Source: Limnomonas spitsbergensis (taxonomy: Eukaryota; Chlorophyta; Chlorophyceae; Chlamydomonadales). Taken from it: a DNA stretch of 64,000 nt. Under the pieces are notes generated by a model, which saw only the letters and a list, made by a program, of their open reading frames with translations, was not told where the DNA came from and did no database searches. Location of the stretch: contig JAYJMM010000113.1 of the NCBI GenBank assembly GCA_037349105.1, forward strand, positions 3,038,001 to 3,102,000, read 5' to 3'. How positions within the stretch are numbered: the stretch's first letter is position 1; every line of letters begins with the position of its first letter. The position numbers and the translations under genes are program-made. Shown here piece after piece: positions 43,622-55,600 of the stretch.

Positions 43622-45900
43622 CAAGTTAAGGGCTTGCACATAGAAAGAATCCAGTCAGTCGCCATCGCCGTATTTTCCGTCCATGCATCACCCACATAAT
43701 ATTTGTTATATGTCAAGGCAGTCTTTTACAGCATGGCGTGGGCCGACAATAATTTAATAATTATTAACGCTAAGGACCCTTGACCTTAACGACCCTGCCG
43801 TACCGGTACTGGCTCACTCGCAAGCCCATGATTCTTTTATCCCACACCGCCAAATTACCGCACATCTCAAGTGCTGGTAACATCACTTGTCCGGGCCTAG
43901 GTGGGAGGGGGTTCAAAGGAGAGTCTGTCTTCATTTTGCATTCCTCACGGTAAGTTCCGGAACTGCTTGTACATCATCTGACGTTCAAAATCCGTGATAT
44001 TAATACGGAAAGTGGACGCATTTAAACTTCACATTTCAGCTTTCTAGAAACTGAAAGGAAGATATGGATAATTCCGAGATAATTCAGAATTATGATACTG
44101 GTGTATATATGTCAGCATTCAGTTAAGACGAAATGAGATGCTTCAACGTGGCTTGTGGAATACGGGATTTGAAATGCCATACACCGGTATCTTTTGCATG
44201 ATCTTGCTTGGCCTCTTTGTCTGTGGCTGTAGGTGGGCATGCCAATGTGTTACGGTATTCTCACCTAGAAATCGCTAGCATTATCAATTTACCATGAGCA
44301 TTACAACCTTGTGGAGATACAGGCCACCCACTTAAATGCATTCCTGCATTCTTGCAGCCGGTATCATCACCTAGAAGGCTAGAATCAAGCCAGCCCTCCC
44401 CCCCCAAGGTGTGCACACCGCATTTTATTCGCTACGCCGCACCATTTATCGTGCTGCTCAGTCGAATTCAGACAGACAGAAAGAAAGAAAACGCCAGAGC
44501 CAGAGAGCTCTCTGGCCAGAGCGAGCGTACCGGTAGGTTGAAGAATACGGCACAGGTGGTACAGTACACCTAATCTGGTCAAGTACTGGCCACGTTGCAC
44601 CTTCGAAACGGTGGTCCGAAACGCTATACAATGCTGGCGAAGTTTATGATGCCCTATCCATGGTAACAGCGACACCAACGTGTGAACTTGATGCGATGCA
44701 AGGCACACCAACTTTCGGGGGGAAATTGACAAGCATACGGTATTCCGGTATCCACGTGGCACGCAGGCAGATTCAGTGCAGGAGGGAGAAGTCTGAGCAC
44801 CGCCGATGGCTACTAGAGAATATACAGGGGTCAGTGCGGAAGCGAACATGTGACAAGGCTCTTTCAATCTACACTTTCTGGCAAGGTCGTTCATTCAGTC
44901 GCCACGCATCACAGCGTGTAATGGTGGTTATAGGCCTCGGTTTTATGAGTATGGATTCAGGGGGGGCACTTTATATTTGTGAGTCCGACCTGGTATGAAC
45001 TATTTTTTTGCGTTGCAGAGTTGGCTTCATTACAAATAATCTCCTTTCAGTTAACAAAGGGAAACTCGACTATTAAGGCTATTGAGGCCACAGTCAAAGT
45101 GCGTCGGATACCGTCATCGTAGTCAAACCACTGTAGAAGCCACAAACGAGGATTGTATTCATTCAACATTTACATTTAAATATCAATGGCAATTTATTTC
45201 TCAATCATGTGGGGCAATAATGTTGACATGGACACCGGAGGGAACAGATAGAAGGAGAAAGGCAGAGGAAGGCAAGGCAGGCGGGTGTCGCGGGAGGAAA
45301 CCTTTTTGTGGAGAACATGGCCATCTCGGCATCGTATTGCTTCACGGCGGGAGAAGCCAGGGTACCCCTAACCCCTAACCCCTAACCCCTAACCCCCCAA
45401 ATTACCTCGATGCAGCTCATGCTACCCGTACGACTGTATAAAGTTTGAAGCCGGACAAGGCATGCGTATCTGGGATCCATCCATTCCATGCGCGCGTAGC
45501 GCGCGGTATGCCAGCTCATCTCGATATCTCCCTCGTCGCTAGACGAAGTCCAGCTATTTTTAGCACGTAACCTTCACATGCATACGAAACAATTGCAAGA
45601 TCTGTTATGAAGCCGAGTTACCATGTAAGTAGGGACATGGTGCACCCAGGTTTACACCGCCGAAAACAATGTATGTGGGCCTGGTCGTGGGGACAGCCAG
45701 TATAAGTGTCCTTCAGGCCGAAAACATAGACCGACTCGGCTGAATAATGCACAAAAATTATGGCCGACCAAATTCGGACGGCAATTCGGACGGCTGGCAG
45801 GCCGGCCGAAGGCAGTTCGGCTTCGGCCGAGTAGAATTGATTGCAAGGTCCGTAACTACCCTGGTATGCATGCTAGGCCATGATTCAGCACCAACAACCG
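43622..45900. other. No supported gene
   Basis: It contains a 169-codon minus-strand open frame (44894-44385) with no motif, splice support or paralogue. At 44930-45000 a CCTCGGTTTTATGAGTATGGATTCAGGGGGG segment recalls 48175-48245. Telomere-like repeats lie at 45361-45397. Confidence 0.35.
45361..45397 (+). repeat. Short interstitial telomere-like array (CCCCTAA)
   Basis: About four and a half units of ACCCCTA, i.e. TTAGGGG on the other strand, in a single uninterrupted run. Confidence 0.8.
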
Positions 45901-45909
45901 GAGTGGCAC

Positions 45910-47142
45910 TCAAACTAGGCACTTAAGACGGAAGTACTCTTCGATTTCAAATGCCGCCAAACTGTCATGCCTGGCAAAATACTTGTTTACCATGGGGGTG
46001 GCATCAGCTCTTTGCATGGCACTTTTAAATAACTGACTCGTAGGGGATGTTATGGCAACATGCACAAACTTGCGTGTGCCTGGGTGTATCACGAAGTCAA
46101 ACTTCTGCAATTTCCATGCAGCCTCAGGGATGGTGATGATACAAGTGAGGACACATGCAACAGATGCGAAACCACGCCGGCACTTACCTCTTCGGAGAGT
46201 CCAAATGAAGGCAGCCTTGTTATCAACTGTGAGGTTGCACATGTATGCAGTTGCATGCATACCTACCTTTGCGAGGTACTTCATAAGATACTTAATCCAC
46301 ACGCTAGCTAGCACAAACTCTCTGAAGGTGGCAATACCCACCCCCACTCATAAAGCATGCCAGGGTGGTAGTGCACAAGATATGGTCAGTAGTGGAGCGG
46401 CGAGGGTACCGCCAACAATCCATGATAGGACAGATAAATGCCTTTTTTGTAGTAGGTTCAGGCCCTTGGTGCACATACCTTCATCAACCTTGCATGCACC
46501 GTTGTGCTTGGTACAGTCATGCGCCAAGCATGTCGTTACTAATTTATGCACACGCTGCCAGAATGGATTATTGCACTCATGGTACTTCTGCATGTCAGGA
46601 ACATCAGCAGTGATATCACTGAAATTTAAAAACTCTACATCTATCACCTCGATCAGTCATCCATGTGGCAATGTCACTCTGCAGAAGGACCCGAGTCCCA
46701 CGCTGATCCTGGCGGGTGGTCCTAGGCGGCTTTGCGCAGTCCCAGTGCATGGGACTTGATCCCTGCACCAAGCCCAAATCCCAGGGCTGGGATCACCTTC
46801 TGGGACCATTAGTGAAAAGGTTCAGAAACATGTGTGCATGTGCTGATCCTCGAGACTGGAATTTATCGCCAAGGCGCTGTTTGAGAAACCACTGCAGCCT
46901 CAACACAAATAACCCATTGACTTCACATGGTGCTTTAGTGAACAAGTTTTTAAGCTCCTGTCAGTCCACCTCACCTTAGGCTGCAGCGCAGCTACCATTT
47001 TGTTTTACTCACCTCTTTGCACAAAAACTCATTTTTTGTAAGAGTGAGCAGGCAAATAAATCAGGCAATGGGTCGACGTACTCGACCAGTGCCTTGCACT
47101 TCTGAAGCCAGTCGAAAAAACACCCAGCAGAACCTGGTACGT
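45910..47142 (-). pseudogene. Helitron Rep-like (Helitron_like_N) remnant, multi-exon
   Basis: On the minus strand a segment near 46960-46815 reads LQWFLKQRLGDKFQSRG followed by SAHAHMFLNLF. Its RGSAHAH matches the HUH motif context of Helitron replication initiators. Downstream exons 46587-46479 (HDCTKHNGAC, a Cys/His cluster), 46319-46267 (VWIKYLMKYLAK), 46226-46188 and 46104-45910 join in phase with GT-AG borders to a stop at 45910. An upstream exon-like stretch, 47142-47013, encodes CFFDWLQKCKALVEYVDPLP. The family order (DP..., RGxxHxH, Cys/His knuckle, YxxKYxxK) fits the Rep N-terminal half. No helicase part was found, and joins upstream of 46587 are uncertain. It is probably a decayed copy. 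Confidence 0.6.
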
Positions 47143-47189
47143 CTGCAGGCATAGCCTTTTTATCAAGCTCGCATCATTGGCGGTGTGAC

Positions 47190-47400
47190 TGATGGCTTGG
47201 GTATTGAGCTGGGTATTGAGTTGCGCCTGATTAGCACATCTTGATAAATGCGATGCAACTGGCCCTTGTGCGCCTCGTGTGGCAGGAGATTTGACACTGA
47301 TTCAGATTCCCCTCAATGTCGACGGCAACGCCCGATTGCGACGACGATTTCGATTTCGCATTAGTTCCTCGCGTCCCGACACCGGAAGACGTGTGGACAT
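47190..47400 (+). repeat. Direct repeat, left copy of a pair with 48850-49030
   Basis: TTGAGTTGCGCCTGATTAGCAC, CGTGTGGCAGGAGATTT, CGATTTCGATTTCGCATT and CCTCGCGTCCCGACACCGGAAGA recur in the same order at 48850-49030 with substitutions. Confidence 0.75.
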
Positions 47401-48460
47401 TTGAAAGTCAGCTGTCAGCGGTATCCGACATCGCCATCCTGACAAGGCCTTGATGACTCGCCATTTCCATTCGCTGTTCCACTCAAATAGTAACGAGGAT
47501 TCTTAGCAGCCCATTGCACCTGCGTTGTGAGGCTAAAATATTACAGCGAGGCTGTGGCGACGATATGGCACCAGTGACACGTGGGGCGCGTTCGCATTGC
47601 TCCATATCGAGAGGTAACCGAAGGCGTTTGTGTGAATGTTTTCGGCCACACCACTATATGCGCTCGACGAAGACTCAATTTAACCCACGTTTCAACTCCA
47701 AATCTCCATATCCAAAAACGTGCTCCGACCCAAGTTTTTGATCTCAATATTGCCAGCGTGTCAGTTGCCACAAGTTTGTTTTTTCCCTCGGCTTATTTGT
47801 CTCTTCTGTTTCATGATGCGTCGATATGAAACTGGGGCGCGACCACATGTGTCAGAATCGCATGGTAACCGACCAGTACGACCAGATTTGTATGAACGTC
47901 GTCATCCACACCTCGACATAAGCTCTATTCGAGCTCGATGAAAGCGCATCCATACCGAAATATCGCATACAATCGTCCGCATATTTGATATTGAGGCTCC
48001 AATGCGAACGCGCCCCTGGTCGGTTGCCTGTCGGTTTGTACGGGTCGAAAAATGTGCTCTTTATTCTACTGTGGTGCCGTGCACTACGATATGTACGGGA
48101 GAATTGTACGGGTCGAAAAATGTGGTATTGATTAATAGACCGGGGCAATCACAACGTGTAGTGAGTGGTTAAAGCCCCGGTTCTATTACGGCTAATGATA
48201 GGGGGGAAGACCTTTGTATTGTGGAGTCTCACTTTGTATGAACGGAGAAAATGGCGATATAGATGTTGGATTTATTCATTTAGATTACAAATAGAATCCA
48301 ACTATCGAAGGCACTGTCAAAGTTCACTGATTATGGTGTCAAACACTAACATGTCACAATGACAACGAACAACAAATGAATATCGTAGACCTCTTTAGAC
48401 CTAGCCACGGTTCCTAACAGCTTTGTTCTTACCAGGCTTTTGCTTCAACTGTGAAAATTT
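47400..48460. other. No supported gene; further pieces of the duplicated block
   Basis: The segment TACGGGTCGAAAAATGTG (about 48043 and 48106), with GACCGGGGCAAT, resembles 49440-49530 (GTACATCAAAATGGGCTC, CACCGGGGCAACC). The 47190-48250 block is therefore an older duplicate of the 48850-49550 block just upstream of the 722-aa gene. Confidence 0.45.
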
Positions 48461-48464
48461 AGCA

Positions 48465-48690
48465 AATAAATTGGCAGGTAAAAAACGAATCCTTTTTCAA
48501 CACATAATTGAAGTGCATGTCTGTACGAACTGGTAAATCACAGGTAAATTGGCAGGTAAATTAAGAGGCCTGTTAAATTAACATGTAAAATAAGGGGTAC
48601 GATACATTAACAGGTAAATTGGCAGTTAAAATAAGAGGGAGTTAATTGACAGGTAAATTAGCTGGTAAATTGGCATTAAATCAGATGGGC
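48465..48690 (+). repeat. GGTAAATTGGCA minisatellite
   Basis: Loose repeats of (A)CAGGTAAATTGGCAGGTAAATTAAGAGG occur about ten times with variable spacing. Confidence 0.75.
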
Positions 48691-48849
48691 AGGGCAGGGC
48701 AGGAAAACAAGGGGTATGTAAATTACCATTAATTACAATATTGTGTAGGAGGGCCGTGCAGCTGCATCAAAGTTGTCCTTCGTGGAGGAGGACTGGGCGG
48801 ATGAGGAGGCGGGGCACTGGACTAGGGACTATGCGACGTCGACTCAGGG

Positions 48850-49030
48850 CCTGGTATTGAGTTGCGCTTAATTAGCACGTCTTGATCAGCTGCGATGAAT
48901 AGCTGGCCTTTATGCACCTCGCGTGGCAGAAGATTTCATACTGATTCAAATTGGGTGGAAGCAGCAACGCCCGATGACGACAACGATTTCGACTTCACAT
49001 TCCTCGCGTCCCGACACCGGAAGATGTGTT
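48850..49030 (+). repeat. Direct repeat, right copy
   Basis: Counterpart of 47190-47400. It ends about 590 bp upstream of the start codon of the 722-aa gene, so the pair may include duplicated promoter sequence. Confidence 0.7.
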
Positions 49031-49617
49031 GCTGACTCGCTGGCTCGCTGTTTTCCCTCACTGTTCCACGCTATGGGATACGAGTTTGTGGAGCAGCCCA
49101 TTACACAGCGCTGTATAGTTAAAACATACATGCGGTGTGGCTGCGATTGCATACTTACAGGGACGCGTGCGGGTCGCGGGCAATGACCAACATCGGCTGG
49201 CAGTGCTGAGTGTGAGGAGTGTGAACACAGTTTGAATCTCAGCTGTCAGCTGTAGCATGCACGCTCCCTGGCAGTCATCGCTGTTCACTCTCTGACTCAC
49301 GGTTTCCTCTCGCTGTTCCACTCGATATGATATGATAGCCGCGAGCAACTAAATACACTACCGACATAACTACGAGGTCGTGGTGACGAGCGTTGGCCTG
49401 CGATGACTGGTTGACGACGTGTCGGTTGTTGTCGGTTTGTACAACAGAATGGGCTCTTTAAACTACTGTGTTGCCGTACGCGAGGATTCGTACATCAAAA
49501 TGGGCTCTTGAACAATACACCGGGGCAACCAGTCGACAGGAGCGTTCTGCAGAGCCGCGCAGCTCATTCCAGCCTCCCTGTACAGCTTCCCATTAACGGG
49601 ACCATTACCAGCAAACC

Positions 49618-52600
49618 ATGCCGGGATGCATCGATGCTGCAATGGCGCAACGGAACCGTCGCCGAATCGCAGCCCTGGCAGCTGAGGCCCAGCGCCTAGC
49701 CACAATGCTCCAAGCACACAACCAGGCTGCTGCGCAGACGCAGGCTGTGCGTGACTGCATGCAACGGCTCAAACAAGCCGTCCAGACGCAGCGCATGCAC
49801 ATCCAGGAGCATGCCGCTGCCGCAGCAGCAGCCATGCATGTGAGACCCAAAGGCGAAGCGGGCGGCCATGCAAGGTAGGACAAGTGCAGTGTTTCCTTCT
49901 CTGTGTCCATCTGCGGTGGGCCTCCCAACCGCCCGGTTAGAGCCCAAACTTGACTGGCTTCAGACACAGGCTTCAGCGGCAAAGCTTGATGCACCAGTCA
50001 AAATAAAGTGTGACCGGCACCATACTGGCACTTGCATTTTATGTGCGTGAAGCCCAGTAATGCCCAGCACCAGCCTGCTGTGCCACAGCATCGTTCAAAT
50101 GGCTGGCTGCCCCTCAGGCCTTATCGCCCAGATGGGGTGGAGAGCAGGGGCAGGGATAGGAAGGCTGACGTACTTGGTATGCTGATAAGCACACCATGAA
50201 TGGTAAACCCATGGCACCGGGTGGGCATGACTGAGCCGGAGCAATAAGAATGATCGTTAGGGGGTCTTAAGAGTTATCATAATTGGGTTGGGCATTATGG
50301 ATGCGCAGAAGTGACCAAGAAAAGTGTGGGTGGCGTTATGTGTGATAACCTGGTAATTGACCAGGAGAAGTGTGGGTGAATTGTGGTCGAGCATTGCGGA
50401 TGATCACATCGAGTGAGCATTTCGGGCAAAAGCCTGACAAAAACCACAGGAGTAGGAGCAGTCTCTTATGCAGCTTACAATGCTGCAGATGGGTCGTGCT
50501 GTAGGCAGCAAGATAACGGCAGCACAAAAAATTGTGCCCCATCATCTGAGCTGTGTCCTCCTGAGAAGCGGCTCTCAAGGCTCTGGGCCCAGGATTCTTA
50601 ACGCAGGCTAAGCTATGGTCAGCATTTTCAGCTTCTGCCTACGGGTATATCATACATACAAATGAATGCAGCTTGTACGAGATAAGCATGAGCAGGCACA
50701 AATGTGTCCCCTTGAGGTCCGCCTCATATGGGCCCCCCGCTGCTTGCACAGCCCTGGACTAGCTGGCATCCTGTTCCTCCAGCCCTGTTCCACGTCCCCC
50801 TCCCCTTATCTACCCACTCCCTGGCCTGTCCTCCTTGCCATTTTCCACCTTATAATTCCCCCCTAACTCGCCGACTACCAGGCCGCATGTTCAGAACAAG
50901 AGCGGCTTCTTCTCCTTCCGCAAAGGAACCGTGCGCATGAAAGCCCCGCCTGCATGGACCCAGGCCAGCGGAGGGCAGCCCATGCGTGCATCGCTGTCCA
51001 CAGATGCGGAGTTGGATGAGTTCTGGCTTTATCACGCAGGAGGGAAGGTGAGTAGTACCTTTCCCAGGTGCTCTGGACGTCCCATGCTCTGTGGATACCC
51101 CATGTGCCATAGATGCCCCATGCGCCGTGGATGCCCCATGCGCCACAATGCCCCATGCACCATGTATGCCCATGGGCCATGAATGCCCCATGCGCCGTGA
51201 TTGCCCCATGGGCCGTTGCTGCCTCTTGCACTGTGCATGCAGTATGCCTTATGCGCCGTGCATGCCCCATGCATCGTGCATGCCGTATTCGCTGTGAATG
51301 CCCCACGCCGTGGACGCCCCATGCTCTGTGGCTGCCCTGTGCGCAATGAATGCCCCATGCACCGTGATTGCCCCATGAGCTGTGAACGCCCCTCGCGCCA
51401 TGTACACCCCATGCGCTGTGAATGCCCCATGCACCATGCATGCCCCATGCACCATACATGCCTCTTGCACCGTGCATGCCCCATGCGCCCTGCATGCCAC
51501 ATGCACACGCGCCGTGCATGCGCCATGCGCTATGAATGCTATATACATACTGAGCCCTTTATACTTCATTCCCCACGGCACTGAAGACCAGCACTGCTTC
51601 TATGCCTCCTCCAACCGTATCACAACACATAGCAGCAGCAGCAGCTGATGCGTGCCTCCGCAAATGCTTGGGTTCCCAGCGGAGTGGCACCTGAACCCGG
51701 CCCGCAAAGCCTCCCACCCATCCAGCCCGTCGCTCGACGGGGAGCGCGGCGCCCCTCACTGCGAGGGGTATCGGCGCGGCCGCTGCCGCCCCTACTGCCG
51801 CTCCTGCATTTGCCTGAGCCGTTGTCGGCCGGCTTCAGGGACCGGAAGCTCACCGAGGCGCTCTCGAGGAAGCTCACGACTGGGACGGTGGCCATGGCGG
51901 GCTGGCGCAGCATGGGAGGCAAACCAATCAAGGTAGGAAACAAATGAATATCTGTTGCAGATTTAGACGGGGCGCTGCCCTCTGGAGGGAGCTCACAGCC
52001 GGGATGGTGGTTATGCCAGGGCTGGCACAGCATGGGAGGCAATCCGATCAAGGTAGGAAGCTGCTGGAGTAGCCGCTCAAGACAGAGGACACTGTCTTGT
52101 GGAGGGAAGCTCACCACCAGGATGGTTGTAGTGCGAGGCTGATGCAGCATGTGTGGTAAGTGAAGGAAGCGAACAGATGCTGCAGCTCTCGATGAAGGGC
52201 ACCTACCTCTTGATAGCCGGACGTAAGAGGGACCGTAGGTAAGGAGGGAGGGAAGAAAGGACGTGGGAGACTGGAGGGATCGTGGGACAGAGGTGAGGGA
52301 TGGAGGGACGGAGGGACAGAGGGGTGGGACTAGAGAGATGGAGGGACGGAGGGACTGGGAGGTGGAGGGACAGAGGGACTGGGAGGTGGGACTGGAGGGA
52401 CCATAGCCTTGGAGGGAAGCAGGGACCCGAGTGACGGAGGGCATCGTCCTGCTTCTTGATGGTGCAGCTCTGAGCCCCTTGCCACGGAACCTTGCTATTC
52501 TGCGGGATGTGGTATAGAGGGCTATAATCTGTGCATATAGTTTAACAGAGCTGGAATGTTTTGAGGACTTCTGGTAGGTCCCTTGGTTGTAGGCGTCTAC

Positions 52601-55600
52601 GCAGGTTTCTTGTTTCAAGACCTGTAGGTACTTAAGCACTTCCCTGCCTCTAGGCTTCTATGCAGGTCCACTGGTTCTAGGCCTGTAAGCATTCAGGCAT
52701 GTTCCCTGCCTCTAGGCATCCAGACAGGTTCCCTACTTCCCTGCCTCTAGGCTTCTATGCAGGTCCACTGGTTCTAGGCCTGTAAGCATTCAGGCATGTT
52801 CCCTGCTTCTAGGCATCCAGACAGGTTCCCTACTTCCCTGCCTCTAGGCTTCTATGCAGGTCCACTGGTTCTAGGCTTCTAAGCACTTCGGTAGGTCCCC
52901 TGGTTCTAGGCCTCATCTATCTTTCAGAAAATATATCCCAAAGCATGCAAAGGTACCAGGAGCAACTTGCTGGGAATCTACATTCCCGTCTCTCAGTCTG
53001 TTGAGTGCTATTTTTGGTGTGTACCAGATCATCTTTGGGAGCTGCTATGCGGCCACCACTGGCCTGATAAGGACCAGCGTAACTGTGACCGGTGTACGGC
53101 CGGTGCTGTGATTATGTTTCGGCTACGAGTTCACATTCTGCAGGCCACGCCTTGGCCGCCAAAGGCCTGATTGGGACCAAACCTGGACCGGCCTACAGCT
53201 GGTGACGAAAGCAGCCTGGCTGGCCATAAATGGGGACCGCGACCAGCGGCCAGCATGTAGCTGACATGTAGCTGAGTGACAGAAAAAGAAACACTGGGCA
53301 GATTGCCCAGGGAAGAGGGCTTGCTGCACCAGACCCAGCGAGCCGTGGCCGGGCTGTAGCTGAAACGTAGCTGAAGCACCCAAAGATAAGCAGTGATGGA
53401 TTGTAGAATCCGAGTCTGATTCTTGGACCCGAACCCTGCCATTGCTGATTACAGGTTAAGGCATCGAAACGGCCAAATGTGAAGCCGGGACCTGTCATGG
53501 CCGAGGAGGCAAGCGGCCCGGCTGTCTCTCACCAGTCTCCCAGGCCCAAGTATGTACCCACTAATCCCATTATTATTGCATTGAGGCGCATGGTCAAGAT
53601 TGTTATCACTCTTCATATTCCGCCCTGAACGATTGGAAGGTCCATGCAAGTGACATGTATGAACTGTGAACTGCTTGTACCTGCTTGTCCCGCTGTTACC
53701 TGCTGGTACTGCTGGCACCAACTTGTGCCGCTGGTACCTGCTTGTACCTGCTGGCACCTGCTTGTACCTGCTTGTCCCGCTGTTACCTGCTGGTACCGCT
53801 GGCACCAACTTGTGCCGCTGGTACCTGCTTGTACCTGCTGGCACCTGCTTGTACCTGCTTGTCCCGCTGTTACCTGCTGGTACCGCTGGCACCAACTTGT
53901 GCCGCTGGTACCTGCTTGTACCTGCTGGCACCTGCTTGTACCTGCTTGTCCCGCTGTTACCTGCTGGTACCGCTGGCACCAACTTGTGCCGCTGGTACCT
54001 GCTTGTACCTGCTGGCACCTGCTTGTACCTGCTTGTCCCGCTGTTACCTGCTGGTACCGCTGGCACCAACTTGTGCCGCTGGTACCTGCTTGTACCTGCT
54101 GGCACCTGCTTGTCCCGCTGTTACCTGCTGGTACCGCTGGCACCAACTTGTGCCGCTGGTACCTGCTTGTACCTGCTGGCACCTGCTTGTCCCGCTGTTA
54201 CCTGCTGGTACCGCTGGCACCAACTTGTGCCGCTGGCACCTGCTTGTACCTGCTGGCACCTGCTTGTCCCGCTGTTACCTGCTGGTACCGCTGGCACCAA
54301 CTTGTGCCGCTGGTACCTGCTTGTACCTGCTGGCACCTGCTTGTCCCGCTGTTACCTGCTGGTACCGCTGGCACCAACTTGTGCCGCTGGCACCTGCTTG
54401 TACCTGCTGGCACCTGCTTGTCCCGCTGTTACCTGCTGGTACCGCTGGCACCAACTTGTGCCGCTGGCACCTGCTTGTACCTGCTGGCACCTGCTTGTCC
54501 CGCTGTTACCTGCTGGTACCGCTGGCACCAACTTGTGCCGCTGGCACCTGCTTGTGCCGCTGTTACCTGCTGGTACCGCTGGCACCAACTTGTGCCGCTG
54601 GCACCTGCTTGTACCTGCTGGCACCTGCTTGTCCCGCTGTTACCTGCTGGTACCGCTGGCACCAACTTGTGCCGCTGGTACCTGCTTGTACCTGCTGGCA
54701 CCTGCTTGTACCTGCTTGTCCCGCTGTTACCTGCTGGTACCGCTGGCACCAACTTGTGCCGCTGGTACCTGCTTGTACCTGCTGGCACCTGCTTGTCCCG
54801 CTGTTACCTGCTGGTACCGCTGGCACCAACTTGTGCCGCTGGTACCTGCTTGTACCTGCTGGCACCTGCTTGTCCCGCTGTTACCTGCTGGTACCGCTGG
54901 CACCAACTTGTGCCGCTGGCACCTGCTTGTACCTGCTGGCACCTGCTTGTCCCGCTGTTACCTGCTGGTACCGCTGGCACCAACTTGTGCCGCTGGTACC
55001 TGCTTGTACCTGCTGGCACCTGCTTGTCCCGCTGTTACCTGCTGGTACCGCTGGCACCAACTTGTGCCGCTGGCACCTGCTTGTACCTGCTGGCACCTGC
55101 TTGTCCCGCTGTTACCTGCTGGTACCGCTGGCACCAACTTGTGCCGCTGGCACCTGCTTGTACCTGCTGGCACCTGCTTGTCCCGCTGTTACCTGCTGGT
55201 ACCGCTGGCACCAACTTGTGCCGCTGGCACCTGCTTGTGCCGCTGTTACCTGCTGGTACCGCTGGCACCAACTTGTGCCGCTGGCACCTGCTTGTACCTG
55301 CTGGCACCTGCTTGTCCCGCTGTTACCTGCTGGTACCGCTGGCACCAACTTGTGCCGCTGGTACCTGCTTGTACCTGCTGGCACCTGCTTGTCCCGCTGT
55401 TACCTGCTGGTACCGCTGGCACCAACTTGTGCCGCTGGCACCTGCTTGTACCTGCTGGCACCTGCTTGTCCCGCTGTTACCTGCTGGTACCGCTGGCACC
55501 AACTTGTGCCGCTGGCACCTGCTTGTACCTGCTGGCACCTGCTTGTCCCGCTGTTACCTGCTGGTACCGCTGGCACCAACTTGTGCCGCTGGTACCTGCT

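Noticed and set aside
44385..44894. 169-codon minus-strand frame
   Set aside because: No recognisable motif, no splice context, no paralogue in the window; length is possible by chance in this composition.
51620..52639. 339-codon minus-strand frame
   Set aside because: Antisense to exon 3 and the repeat-rich intron 3 of the plus-strand gene; no motif or splice support.
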